A stretch of 64,000 bases of DNA from Rusavskia elegans. Lineage: Eukaryota > Ascomycota > Lecanoromycetes > Teloschistales > Teloschistaceae. A model generated the notes under the pieces. The model had not been told where the DNA came from. It did not search any database and was given only the letters and a program-made list of their open reading frames with translations. This document shows, in pieces, positions 25,690 through 38,591 of the stretch. How positions within the stretch are numbered: position 1 is the first letter of the stretch; every line of letters starts with the position of its first letter. The stretch is from positions 248,001-312,000 of the forward strand of contig SAUG01000044.1 in the NCBI GenBank assembly GCA_011316305.1, read 5' to 3'. The position numbers and the translations under genes were made by a program.

Positions 25690-26623
25690 TTAGTTAATTT
25701 GTTTTGGTTTTGGTACCCGGTAAACCAGTGGTTCGATAAGTAAATTAAACGTTGTTATACCAATATTAAATATACGGTAGCAGAACTTATATCCTAGTTT
25801 AGTTAACGTAAATAACGATTCTTTCTATAGAATTTTAATTTAAATTTGCTTAGTAATATAACGTATCCTTCTACCGATAATTTAACTAACGTAGAAATTT
25901 TTATAGATAAATATACCTCGCAGTTATCGCTTCTTTTTCTTTTACTAGTAATATAAGCCTAAAACTCTTTACGTACGTATATATTCCCGTAACAGCTATA
26001 CCGCAGCTAAACCAGACGGTAGTATATCCGTAATAACTATATCTACCCGCGAAGACGTCGACTACTTTATTATAGCTAGAGCAACCTATTTTAACTTCGA
26101 TAAAAATCTTCTCTTTACCGCCTTTAAAACGCGCTATCCGACCTTTCTACTACCCTTTAGCCTAATCAACCGGGTAAAGCTTCTAGTCGTAGTAGCTAGC
26201 GTACTAGCTAGCGACCCTATAGCTAGCGACCGTCTTAAAGCTACGCAGGCTAAAGAGTACCTTAATATTTTAGCGGAATATTTAGGTACGGGTTATATAA
26301 TAAGTATAGACGAGGCGATAACTATTCGTAATTACTTCGCAGTATAGTAGGTAGATATAGCGGAAAGATTGGAAGCTAATAATTATATATAACGTCGAAG
26401 AAGGAATAGTAGAGGATTCGTAATCGAATAAAAAAGGAAATAGTAAAATAAAAGTAATTAACTGCGCTGTAAATCTTGCCTGACGAACTATATACCTTTA
26501 GCTGTAAAAATTTCTTTATACGTAAAATACAATAATCGTTACCGTATATAACGTTAATAAAATATATATATATATTCATAAACTCAATATAACCTCAGAC
26601 AGGAGCCTTCCAGGAAGGAAAAG
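25690..26623 (+). mobile_element. Family C element, copy C2
   Basis: 934 bp, flanked by TACGAATAT (25681-25689 and 26624-26632), inserted in copia D. It begins TTAGTTAATTTGTTTTGG, then has the shared GGTACCCGGTAAACC and the palindrome AACCAGTGGTT. It ends CAGACAGGAGCCTTCC plus a short variable tail. Confidence 0.75.
26012..26347 (+). pseudogene. Conserved small reading frame in C2, unknown protein
   Basis: A frame of 111 codons open up to the TAG at 26345. It starts PDGSISVITIST, includes SLINRVKLLVVVASVLAS and AKEYLNILAEYLGTGYI, and ends YFAV. It aligns over nearly its full length with the frame in C5 (62944-63264) and with the minus-strand frame in C3, and more distantly with C1. No ATG is evident at its start, so it may be one exon or a mutated N-terminus. 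No known domain recognised. Confidence 0.4.
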
Positions 26624-26632
26624 TACGAATAT

Positions 26633-29600
26633 ATATTATAAATAGCTAGAAAGATTAAAATTATTGAAATTAAAATTTTTTAACAAATATTCCGCGATTT
26701 TATATTTATTATCAAAAGTATTAATCTAACTTGTATATATTTATTATAGCTATAATTTAACGTTTTAAAAACATCGAAATTTAAAACGAAATATAATAAA
26801 ATCCTTTTTAATTTCTTTAGTAGTTTAAAGAAAAAGACAAAATATATTCGCGTAAATATTAAATATAATCTTAAATTTTAAAATAAAAATCAATAAAAGA
26901 TTTAAATATTTAAAAGAAAAAGTCGAATTAAATAAAACTAATAATAAAAAGAAAATGAAAAAAAAGTAGAAATAAAAAATAGTAATAGTATTTTAAAAAA
27001 ACTTTTCTATTTTTAATTTTTGTTTCCGGATTTTATAGATTTTTAATAAAGTGTCTATAATTAATATATATAATAAAACTAAATCTTATTATTTCTAAGA
27101 AAAAAAAGATGATTTAAATAAATTATATATATTATTTATAGTAAAAAATATATATTTATTTTAGGATATAGGAATATCAATATTAATATCGATATTTTTA
27201 TTAGAAAAAGAACTTTTACTATTACTAAAATTAATTATATTTCGAATATTATAATAAATAAAGTTTTAATTAAATATCTATAAACTATATATAAAATATA
27301 ATAGAATTCTCGCCGTTTATATATAAAACGAGACGGAAAGATAATAGTTATATATTAAAATTAAAATTTACTATTCTATCGAAATTAATATAGATTGCGG
27401 AGAAAATATAGTACTAGTAACCGGCGTACTAATTCAATTTATATTAATATCGTTAAAAAAGTCGTTTTTATCAATCTATATAAGAAACGCGATAAATTTT
27501 AGAATCTTTCTATAGATATACTTTCGGTTCGAATAATTATCTTTATTAACCGAAAATAAAAAGCTAATTTTATCGATAATTATCTATAAAATTATGGTCT
27601 ACTTTTAATATCGATTTATTTCGACCGTATATTAGTACTACTAGTAATTTTATAAAAATAATAAATTTTATAAAATCGTATAAATTCTTTAAACGGAAAA
27701 GATCTATTATAAAATAAAAGTAAATAATTATAATTACGCTTTCTAGTATCTATAATCCTGCTGTAATTTAATATAATAATTTTAAATTATACTATAAATG
27801 TATATAGTTTTAATATATACGAAAATCGAAAAAAGATCGATTAGATTTATTAATTAGAATTTAGCGTATTAATATCGGTATTATTTTTAGATATTAAGAC
27901 GTATACGAAGTACTAAATTAAATTGATTTTAACTTTGATATTATAAAATACGCTGGATTATCTTTATTATAATACTATTCAATTTAGTTTCATTCATTTT
28001 TTAGCGAGTTGAAATATATTAATCTCTTTATTTTATACTTTTAATTCTATTATTTTAGAATTCTATCTAATATTTATAGACGAATTTCTATTTTTCTTTA
28101 ATAACTTTAATTAGACGCTATAGCAATAGAATTTACAACTATCTAAAGTACTAAACGTATATAATATTTATTTATTAATCGAAACGATATTTTTTTATAT
28201 TAATATATTTTATTAATTTCTAAATTAAAATCGTTTCCCGGGCGATAATTTAAATATATAAAAATTAAATAATCGGATAATGAAATAAAAATATAATTAT
28301 AATAATAAAAAGATAAAAAAGAAATAATAAACCGTCTATAGAAACGAAGCGTTATAGAATCTTTATAGAATCAGCTCGACGCTATATATCCCCTCTTTAT
28401 ACTATATTACTAAGTATCCAATTATATTGATTATCCGAATTAACTAATCAGGTATTAATAAAGAATTTAATCGATTCTAACTAGCTTTATATAGAGAACG
28501 AAGAAATAGTTTCTATTATAAAAATATATTATCTCGTCTCGACTCTAAACTACGTTTCGATAGTAAATATTTATAAGCCGGTTTTTCTACTAGTAGCAAA
28601 CTACTATCTAGCTAGTATTTTCCGATAGTAAATATTAATAATATTTAAAAGAATATCTAGTAATACTTTTAGGCGGAAATTCTTAGATAATAAACCGTAT
28701 ACTATTAAAATACTGGATACGAAATCGTTATCCGAAATATAATCCCGGTTTTACTATCGGTTTTAATAATCGAAGATTTTATTATATTTAGCTATAGCCT
28801 ATAGATAGATCTAAATATAGAAATAGTCATTAATAATATTATAAAACGGATATAAACTGACTATTTTACTAGATTAGGTACTATACCGGATCGATAAGAT
28901 AGAAATATTAATCGAAAATTCTATTAAACTAAAGTTTGAAAGGTATATCTAAATCTATACTAGAAATAATCTTTATTATATAAAACAACAACTTTTTAGA
29001 TATTCGATACTATCGGATCGCTACGGATCCGAATAATAGAAATAATACGAAAAACTATAAAGGTTTATTTTATCTTCGGCGGAAAGAATATAGTAGAAAT
29101 AGTTTTATAGCTATTATATCGAAAACTATAAATAAAGGAAAAAAGATCGCAAGTAAAAGTAAATTTTTTAAAATTACTAATAGTATATAACTTGATTATA
29201 GTAGTCCGTTTAAATATATAAAAGAAGAATTATAGGAATATAGATAGTTAAAAAATAATATTATTAAAATTTATATCGTAGTTTTTTTTTCTAATAATAG
29301 CCGCGGCTTTATATTTTGTATCGAATTACAGTAAATATTTAAAAAAATTAGATCTAAAATATTATAGCTTATTTATATAATAATATATATAGCGACTAAT
29401 AACTACGAAATAGATAAAAGAAAAATCTATCTTTTCTAAAGAATCTAAATTAATAATATACTATTAAATTAACCCTTTAGCTATTAAATATTAGTAGGCT
29501 AAAATTAATTATGAAACAATCTATAATAGTATAGTTAAAAGATAGGAAAAGATACTAGATATTAATAAATAGTATATTATAAAGTATTTGGGCGATTATA

Positions 29601-30640
29601 TTAAAACGGAAAGCTACGTAATATTTAACGCCGACGAAAATAATATAAAAATAATAGAAGATTTATTAGATAATAAAAATAAAGAAGACTAGCGCTATTT
29701 TAGTTAAAAATATAGAAAGATGATTTTTTAGATTTAATATTTAACGAAATTTAATATTTTTATAGGTAAACGGAACAGCCGATAATAAATCTAATCTAAG
29801 TTATAAAAATAGAAATCGTAATAAACTATTATATACGATAGAAGATATTAGAAAAAATAAATAACCGACTAGTAGTAGTAGTAAAGATAACTACGAACTG
29901 CCGATTAATATAGTATTTTTATTAAAAGATATTATATTTCGCTAATCTTTATATAGAAAAAAGAAATTAGCCGAAAAAATAGTAGTACTAATATTCTAGC
30001 GACGCCGGATAGTTTTAATATATTTAATATTATTAGTCTATTCGATTCTAAATATCTATTATTAATAAACTTTATATAAACTACTATGGAAACTATAAAA
30101 TCACGATCTAATACTAAACCGAAGGAAATACCGGACGTTAGATATTATATAACTGAGTTTTCTAGCAATAAAAAAAGAAGATTTAGATTATTATAGACCT
30201 ATATAACCTTTAAAAAAAATGATAAAGTTAAAAAGTAACAAGATAGTATAATATCGATCTTTACGAGGCTATATTTAATTTGACGATAAAAAAAGATATA
30301 TTAAATTTCTAGATAAAATTTAAACTCGCGGGTCGATAGAAATAATATTAGATAGTAAAAAGGATTTTCGATTTTCTTTATCGTATTAAATCTATATATT
30401 AACTTAGTTTATACGATGTTTAAAACTACTATTAAATTTTTAAATATATTAAAATTAGAAAACGATATATAAATAACAAAACTAAATTACTTTCATGTAT
30501 TAAATACAGATATAATTTAGCTAGAATTACTTAATTAGCGAAATAATTTATATTAGAAATAGTAGTAAAAGCTAGATATAGCGCCGCTACTAAATACCGC
30601 TAAACGCTTTTATAGCTACGCTTTACTAGAACGTAGTAAA
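26633..30640. other. AT-rich degenerate region, not identified
   Basis: About 4 kb of RIP-like DNA without an open frame of note. The left part probably continues copia D on the minus strand. Around 29000-30300 the plus strand has short open runs, for example KPKEIPDVRYYITEF near 30120, that suggest a former transposon or helicase-like gene, but I cannot name it. No terminal repeats could be matched. Confidence 0.5.
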
Positions 30641-31050
30641 AGTTCTATAACACTTTTAAAAATAAGTAGTTAATAAATTACTTTAAACGTTTTAAACGTA
30701 TCGAATAACCGTAAACAGGTTTTATGTTTATAAGTAAATTTTCGTTTATAAACGCTAATCTAACGTATTAGTTATAATATAAATTTGTATCCGCTTATTC
30801 GTTTGTTCCAATTCAATTAATTCTGGGCGGAATTACTATTTTTACTGATATAATTACATTAATAACTGATTAAAAAAGCTATCTAATAGATATGGAAAGC
30901 GTTATATATAGTAAAAAGGCCGATATAAATAACGGGGCCGACCTAGTAAATAGAGGCGGCTCTACGGCTCTAGCGGCTCTATCTAGACTAAACTATTAGT
31001 CCGTTTATCTGATTAATAAAGGTAAATACTCCTGTGGAATTATAGACGTA
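30641..31050 (-). repeat. Diverged family B-like LTR
   Basis: The part from about 30836 matches the right half of B LTRs (the AATAACTGATTAAAAAAGC, GGCCGATA and GGCGGCTCTACGG blocks) and ends GAATTATAGACGTAACG, close to the B end GTAGACGTAATA. It is less RIP-damaged and more divergent than the other copies, so it may be a subfamily. The left boundary is uncertain. Confidence 0.5.
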
Positions 31051-31644
31051 ACGAAAAAATAAACGATAGTGTTTTTAAAACAGTATACGATTGTAGACCA
31101 GACGAAAGATATATAGTAGAACTAATTTATAATTCAGAAAAGCTGAGATATAGCTTTTCTAAAAGGGATTTAAAAAAAGCGAAAAAAGATCGAAATCCGA
31201 TACGCTAGCGACGATGTAGCGACTAGACGGCGAGCTTCGTCCCCAAGCGTTCCAATTATATTCCAGGGTCTATATAACGCGTTTGACGTTTACAGTATCG
31301 CTATCTAAAAGTATAATAAATTTTAGAAAAATACTATTTAATTTTTCTTTTTTTAGTATAAAGTTATCGCTAGCCAGATAAATTTACGAGCTAGTTAAAT
31401 AGCTCGCGGGCGAAGTCGCGGTAGACGGAAAAGTCGTATAAGACAGACAGAATCTCGCTAAAGAGATCGCGGAAGAAAATTCAATAAAAAATATTTATAT
31501 TAAAAAGATTCCCGCCGATAAAATTATAGAAAAAAGAATTCTATAGTTTTTTTTTTGATCTGTAAAAAGACGTATAAAGGGGCGTCTGAAAACGTCTACT
31601 AGTAAATCTATATATTGTTCAAAATAAACGTTTTCCTAAATATC
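31051..31644. other. Gap between elements with a less RIP-damaged segment
   Basis: Mostly AT-rich, but about 31195-31480 has clearly higher GC and CpG content. A plus-strand frame near 31375-31550 reads EVAVDGKVV and later LAKEIAEENSIKNIYI, with only RIP-type stops. It resembles part of a coding exon but is too short to identify. Confidence 0.4.
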
Positions 31645-32139
31645 TATTATAAATACAGACGGCGTATTTTCGAAAACGCGATAGTATTTAGTACAGCGCT
31701 AGATTGTCTATTACGCCTCGATAGATAGAGATATATAGGACGGTTTTAGTATTATAACTGAAGAATATCTTAGTAGATTCAGTAAATAAATATTTTAAAT
31801 ATTCGAATATTAGTTATTTTAGTAAGTAAATATTCTATAAATAGATTATTTTAGTAGTTTTAGTAAATAAAAATTCTAAAATAAAGCTGGTTTAATTATT
31901 TTATTTATTAATTAATCTAAATAATAGAAGATTTTATTATTTATATAGATTTCGAATTCGATATCTTTATAGTTAATATTTAATTTATTAGTTATTACTA
32001 TATACTATTCTAGTAATTAAATTAATTAATTTTTACATTTATTTAAAATAATTATCCGTTTTACCTCCGATTATAGATATACTAATAAATCTAACTAATT
32101 TTTAATTATATTATATCTCCGTAGTAGTTTTATAATATA
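31645..32139 (+). repeat. 5' LTR of chromovirus A2
   Basis: 495 bp, starting TATTATAAATACAGACGG and ending TTTATAATA. Collinear with 2006-2499. Confidence 0.88.
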
Positions 32140-32998
32140 TTAAATATCTTTAAAATATCTGTCGCAGGTTAATATTAAATTTCTACTCTAAATAACTTTT
32201 AATCTTTAGTATTTCCATCTAGGCTAACTAGTAGTATTAAAATTTAATAATCCGACGAATATTTTAGAAACCGTAATAAATTACAAGATTGGTTTATATA
32301 ATTAGATATATAATTTATATTCTATTCTATATCCGAAAAGAAAAAAATCTTTTTTACCGTAATCTACTTTCGAGAACGAGCCTAGTACTAGATAAAACCC
32401 TTTTTAAAGTAATATATAGAAAATGAAAAAAATAATAAATATATTTTTTATATAATTCGGACGATTTAGAAAAGCTATTTATAATATCTTTAGAATTTCT
32501 AATAAGATTGTAATTACTAAATATTTTATTCAATATCTTTCGTAAAAGAACGTAGTATCGAACTACGCCGTATAATTTAAAGAATAGATACTATTACCGA
32601 AGTAAAAAAATAACGTCTTATAAATAATATTTAGAAAAAGATTGAAAAAACGAATAAAAGATTAATTTATATAACGATAGACGAGCCTATAGTATACTAG
32701 ATAATTTAATTAAAATATCTGTCGGATTCTATAATAAACTATACGAACGAATTATAGAAAAATACTATAATTGTAAATCGCGAGATAACGCTAGATATTA
32801 TTCGGAACAACTCTATAGAAAATAGTATTAAAATAAGAAATAATATTCTGAATATAGCTACTATAGATTTATATCGATAGAGCTAGACTCTTTATAATAG
32901 CGATATAAATAAAAAAATTCTAGAAAGAATAAAAAGAATAAGTATTGTAAAATAAACTATAACTATAATAATACAGACTATTTTATAAAAACTTATCG
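32140..32998 (+). pseudogene. Gag remnant of A2, left part
   Basis: Collinear with A1 Gag from about 2500 and broken by stops. It ends inside the zinc-knuckle segment where B3 inserted with target duplication TATCG (32994-32998 and 36867-36871). Confidence 0.75.
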
Positions 32999-33407
32999 TA
33001 TTACGTCCTCGATTCCTCAGAGATTCCCTGGAAAATTAGCTAGGCAAGCGAGTCCAATTATCTATAGCCGTCTATAGCCGCTATAACCGTTCTTTTCGAC
33101 AGAGCTTTTAGCGTATAGCTACCCGTCGGCCTTTACGGCTACTTTTAATATATATATCGTTTATTATTCTTATAGATAGCTTCTCTCGTTAGTCGTTAGT
33201 ATAATTATAAAATATATTTCTACTATTTTCTTTATAATTACCTTATTATAAAGACGTTTTATAATATTATAACCGTACCTCTTCGGCTATATAGGATTAG
33301 TTATAATAATCTACGCTAGAATTCCTTTATTATTTAATAGTTCGGACTATATCTACGGCTATAGCTAGGCTCGAGTATAGTACCCTCTAATATATAGGGG
33401 CGCTATA
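32999..33407 (+). repeat. 5' LTR of B3
   Basis: 409 bp direct repeat of 36458-36866. Less damaged than the LTRs of B1 and B2. Confidence 0.85.
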
Positions 33408-33699
33408 TTTTAATAACTTACTATATTAGTCTCGTTATCCCGTTCTACGGATCGAAGCGATACGATTAAAGTAGTAATATCTAATATCTATAAAGGAGAT
33501 AAAGGATTCTAAAAACCTTAGTTTATTTAAATAAATATCTATTTTATATTATATTTAAACCAGCTTTCTAATAAAGTATTTAAAATTCTATTTATAATAT
33601 TATTTTTAGAAAAGGTAGCCTTTAATTAGATATAGCCCCGTATAGAAAACTACCTCGGAAATCCGGAAAATTAAAAGGAATAGGAAATATTATAGATCT

Positions 33700-34660
33700 T
33701 CTATATTTTCGGTAACCTAATTATAATAATAAAAGAAACCTTCGGAAAAAATAATAAAGATAGAATAATAGAAAAGAAACTAATAGATTTAAAGTAGTAG
33801 AAATCGGTAGCTATCTATACTACTCGGTTTAGGATATAAGTTTATAAAATAGACTAGTAAGACTTAGCTTTAAAAGCCTACTTCTTTAAAAGATTTTATA
33901 TAAAAGTTAAAGAAGCTATAATAGTAATTAAAGAACTAGAATTACTAGTATCCCTATTATAATAGCGACTAGGATTAACGCCAGATAGTCTAAAATATAT
34001 CTAGATAAATAGATACTTAGTAAAATAGGAACTATTAAGAAATAATTTAAAGGAAATCTAATAGAACTCGATACTATTAAAACTAGAAGATCGTAAACTA
34101 AAGTTTATTATTTATATAGAAAGACCGGATACTTTAAAAGGAATTATCTAATAAAAAAAAGAATAGAAGTAATAGAATACTAGTTTAAAGTAACGGAAAA
34201 ATTATCTAAAAAAAATAAATAGAAATTATATAGCTAAAAGCTGGATAGCCTGCTATAATAATAAATACCTTATTTATCTATCGGATAAGGAAAAGTTAGA
34301 ATAATATTCTAAAAAACTAAAGAAAATATAAAAATTAAAGAAACTAATAATAGAATTTAAACTATATAAAACCGAGAAATCCTTTACTACAGTATTTTGA
34401 GTTAAAATCGGAAGTAAATAAATAATAGCTCTTATAAATAGAGAGGATAAAAATAAAATTATATAGGGATTTTATAATAAAATCGAGAAATACTTCTACG
34501 GATAGAAAATAAAAGATAATAAAATCTTTAATATCGAAGTTAAAATAATGTATAGGTTTATCGAAATAATAAACTTTACTATAATTAAAAGCTTAAAAAA
34601 GTAAATTATTCTAGAAAATAGGTAGATAGAATCGATTATAGATAAACTATCGGAAGAAAG
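33700..34660 (+). pseudogene. Degenerate Ty3-type Gag of B3
   Basis: Plus-strand frame with RIP stops. The segment at about 33731-33960 reads ETFGKNN, then KKLIDLK, then YTTRFRI and YFFKRFYIKVKE. It fits the retrotransposon Gag fold segment (TFGD-N-KR-AE--L--L then Y---F and F--GL) known from Ty3/gypsy elements. Further along come KPYLI-like and coiled, Lys/Glu-rich parts. The frame is cut at 34661-34665 by a solo LTR. No protease or RT follows before the 3' LTR. Confidence 0.7.
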
Positions 34661-34665
34661 TACGG

Positions 34666-35160
34666 TATTATAGGGCTACCTGGAGGTCCTGGTATTTCTA
34701 ATAGTTGGTTGAACTTATTAGTATATCTATAAACGGAGGTATAACGGGTAATTACTCAAGTTAATATAAAAACAAGTCAGTTTAATTGCTAGAGCAGTAT
34801 ATAACGATAACTAATAAATTAAATACGAGCTATAAAGGCGTCGAGTTTAGGATCTATATAGATAAATAAGATCCTCCGCTGTTTAGGTTATTTACTTACT
34901 AAAACGACTAAGACAGCCTTATTTTAATAGTATTTACTTACTAAGACTACTGAGATTAGAGTAGTATATAGTATTTACTTACTAAAACTACTAAGATTAG
35001 GGTAGCTTAGGGTATTTACTTACTAAAACCACTAAGATACTCCTTAGTACTAATATCAAGGCCTTTTTATATATCTTTGCCTGTCAAGACGTAATAGAGA
35101 ATCCAGTGCTATACTAAGCACTACGGCGTTCCCGAAGTCACGCCGCCCGTGCTTATAATA
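34666..35160 (-). repeat. Solo LTR of family A inside B3
   Basis: A 495 bp family A LTR on the minus strand with perfect TACGG target duplication (34661-34665 and 35161-35165) and no internal region. It therefore formed by LTR-LTR recombination. It keeps ACGGCGTTCCCG and CGCCGCCCGTG blocks that are mutated elsewhere, so it is among the least RIP-damaged LTRs here. Confidence 0.9.
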
Positions 35161-36457
35161 TACGGTCGGTAAAAAAATAGAACTATAAATAATATATCTT
35201 CTAGCCTATAAAAATCTCTTATATAAAGAACTAGATATTACGTTAACCTAAACTACGAAGAGATTAAAGATTTAGATATAAAATTTAAAGAAAAAAGAGA
35301 AATTTAGAAAATAAAAATCTAGAAACAATATTGATACCTACTTTAGTAACTTATATATAAAAACTATAAAAGTAAAGATTTAATTTAAAAACTATAGATA
35401 GATTATATTAAAAAGATATACTAAAACGTAGTTAAAGCTATAGATAAAACCGAATACTATAAATTTAACTAGATATAAAACTAGAATATAAGAATACCGG
35501 ATCTAACGTTAAATACTTAGCTAAAAAATAAAGATTTCAACTAGTATCTATCGTCCTCGTTATAGAACGAGATAGTCGCTAAAAAATAGGATTTAGCTAG
35601 AATATCGAAAGAACCAGAGATAATTTATAATATAAATATATAATTCGGAACTCTAAAAATAATAGTAAAAGAACTTTTTAGTAGATCTTTTTTAGGATCC
35701 TATAGTTTCTAAAGGTTAAAAGACATCGAAATGTTTTAAAAACCGATCTAAATTATTCGGATCGAACCTTGAAAATTAATTTAATAGATACTTTCTACGC
35801 GGCTAGTATAAAACTAATAGAAAAATAGAATATAACTAAATTATCGAGCTTATTAAGACGAGATAATATATATTATTTCTAAATAATAAAAAAACTTTTA
35901 CGTTTATTTAAAACGCGATAATAAATAATAAAATATTTTTATTTTCTAAAAAGCCGGCGGAAATCCGATTCCTAAACTAGATATTTATTACGAATTTCAT
36001 TTTTAGAATTAAAAAAGAATTCGATATAATAATAAACTTCGGAATATATATTAAAAACGTTTATAATATCGGACCGAAGCTTACTCTTTTTATCTTTAAA
36101 ATATTTTTCTACGGAGGAATTAGCGGAGGAAATAAAAGAAAAAATATAATATATAAATAGCGTCGGAAATTAAAAGATCGTAAGATTTTTAGATACGAGT
36201 ATACTTACTATAAGTATTACTATTAACTTCGACTTTATATTCTTTTAAAAGATTATAGGTATATAAAGAATAAAAAAAAGATATTATAATATATCGCGAC
36301 TAAATACAGCGAAAAGATTTTAATCGGTTTCTTTTTCAAGAATATATAATAGAGGTATTAATAGAAGGAGGAAGTGGAAGAAAAATAACCTTTTTCTTTT
36401 AAAATCGACCCCGCGTATAGGATTTACGCTAGGTAAAAAGTAATATAGGGAGGGCCG

Positions 36458-36866
36458 TATTATATCTACGACTCTATAGAAGTTCTCTAGAAAATTAGCT
36501 AGGTAAACGAGTCTAATTATCTATAGCCGCCTATAGCCGCTATAGCCGTCCCTTTTAATAGAGCTTTTAGCGCGTAGCTATCCGTCGGCCTTTACGGCTA
36601 TTTTTAGTATATATATCGCTTATTACTTCTATATAGAGCTTTTTTTATTAGTTATTAATATAATTATTAAATACGTCTCTACTATTCTCTTTATAATTAC
36701 TTTATAACGAAGACGCTATATAATATTATAACTATACCTCTACGGCTATATAGGATTAGTTATAATAATTTACGTTTGAATTCCTTTACTATTTAGTAGT
36801 TCGGACTACGTCTACGGTTATAGCTAGGCTCGAACGTAACGTCTTCTAATATACAGGGACGTTATA
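36458..36866 (+). repeat. 3' LTR of B3
   Basis: 409 bp, preceded by a purine tract and followed by the TATCG target duplicate. Confidence 0.85.
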
Positions 36867-36871
36867 TATCG

Positions 36872-38591
36872 ATTCGATAAAATAAAACGATAATTGTTTA
36901 TTATTATACTAAAAAATAATTTTAAAAGCTAGTAAAAAATAATTTTTTAAGACGACGATAGTGGTCCCAAACTCTAGAAAACTAATTTAGAAAAAAAATT
37001 ATATTTATAGAATACGATAAAATATTATAGAAAGCTACTATAAATAATACTTCGCTATAAATATTAATAGAATTATCTAAATGGATAGTTACCTCTAGAT
37101 AGATATTCGTAACGGAAGACGTTTAATAAGCGAGACAAAAAAATCTTTATTCTAGAATCTACGATAAAATATTGGTAAAAAAGATATTTATAGTAATTTG
37201 TAATAGATTTAAAGCAGTTTATAAAATATATATTAGCGATAAATATCTATATAACGACTAGTAGAAGTAAAAAGTAAATAATATCATTAATATATTTAAA
37301 AAAGAATTAGGAAAGAATATCTTTAAAAATAAAGTTATTTCTAAACCGATAATATAAAAAATAGAAATAATAAAAGAAACCTAATAAATTTTATTTAAAT
37401 AGACTATCTATTATAACGACTATTTTAGAAATTATAAATTAGAAAAAAAGAGAGCTGAATAGTATCTATTAGAATTATATTAACGCGTTTCTATAACGTT
37501 TATTAATATCGGAAGTTATAATAGTAATAACTAATCTAGATATATTATATACATTAGATACGAATACTAAAAAAAATAGTAAAAAAGTAACGAAACTTTT
37601 AATTAGAAACTCTATAATATATTTTATTAATAGAGATATAAAAATATAAAAAGCGATATAAAAAAAGCTAAAAATTCGTAGTAACGGATATATTATAAGC
37701 GTATAACTTTATAGTCTAGAAAATGTAACTGAAGTTAGCTAACTACGTACGTATAATCGAAATTAAAATACTTATCGAAACTAATAATAGATTATAGATA
37801 GCTAAAGTATTTATTAATTTCGATAGAACCGGAAATTTTAAATCGAAAAATTTAACTAAAAAGAAATAATTCCTTCGGATTAAAAAAAGAAACTATATAG
37901 TTTAATAGTTATCGATAGAAATATAATACTAAATAGAAACAGAAAAGTTAAAAAAAACGATACTATTCTAAATAATAGTTTACTAATATCAAAAACAACT
38001 TTAGTTTTATATAATTTAGATAGCTACCTATAAAATCGTATTTAGAATTATTTAGTTAAAAGATTATAATCTAGTAATAGATTAGATAAAAAAAAATCAA
38101 ACTTTAAACGATATTTCTCTATAGGAAATATCTAGCCTACGCTAAAATAGCGTTTTCGGATAGATAAAAATTCAAATATAAAACGCGAATTTATAGCTTC
38201 GAAAAAAGATAACTAAAAACCATTTAGATCCGACTTGTTAGATACTAGTAGAAGTTAACTAGATTAATAAAATAGAAAAAGAAAAGAAAACTATAAATCT
38301 TTCGAAAACCCTATACTATCTAATAATAAAATATAATAAAATCTATTAGAAAAGATTTCGGATAAATATAAAAAAAAGATAAATTCATTTTAGAAAAAAA
38401 AACCTATAAAAATATTATTTAAATATTTACTAAAGAATTATAAAATTAGATTTTAACTAGATTAATAATATATATTTAAATCTATCCATTTATTATCCGC
38501 TATAAAGTTCGGAATATTCTGAAAATATCTAGATAAAAATATAAAAAAGATATTTATTAGGAAATTTTAATTACTAATACAATATTCGATC
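36872..38591 (+). pseudogene. A2 Gag C-terminus and protease remnant
   Basis: Resumes the A2 internal region, collinear with A1 about 3423-5160. It contains the degenerate protease block near 37800 (FDRTGNF in place of the A1 GATGNF). It ends at the hAT-like insertion with target duplicate ATTCGATC. Confidence 0.7.

Larger units (their letters stand above)
32999..36866 (+). mobile_element. Gag-only LTR element, copy B3 (best delimited of family B)
   Basis: Flanked by TATCG. Its LTRs are 409 bp each (32999-33407 and 36458-36866), starting TATTACGTC/TATTATATC and ending GCTATA/GTTATA. The polypurine run AGGGAGGGCC lies just before the 3' LTR. Without the solo LTR inside it (34666-35160), the internal part is about 2.55 kb including leader. 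Only Gag is recognisable, so it is a non-autonomous element that would need Pol from another retrotransposon. Confidence 0.85.

Noticed and set aside
26376..26579. 67-codon minus-strand frame, with a relative at 60776-60958
   Set aside because: Both lie in the same part of family C elements, so similarity reflects copying of the repeat. No independent sign of coding was found, though it is noted as the alternative sense strand of family C.
29500..30300. Possible Starship captain (DUF3435) or helicase gene
   Set aside because: Some short runs looked suggestive, but none of the family's ordered motifs could be traced through the frame.
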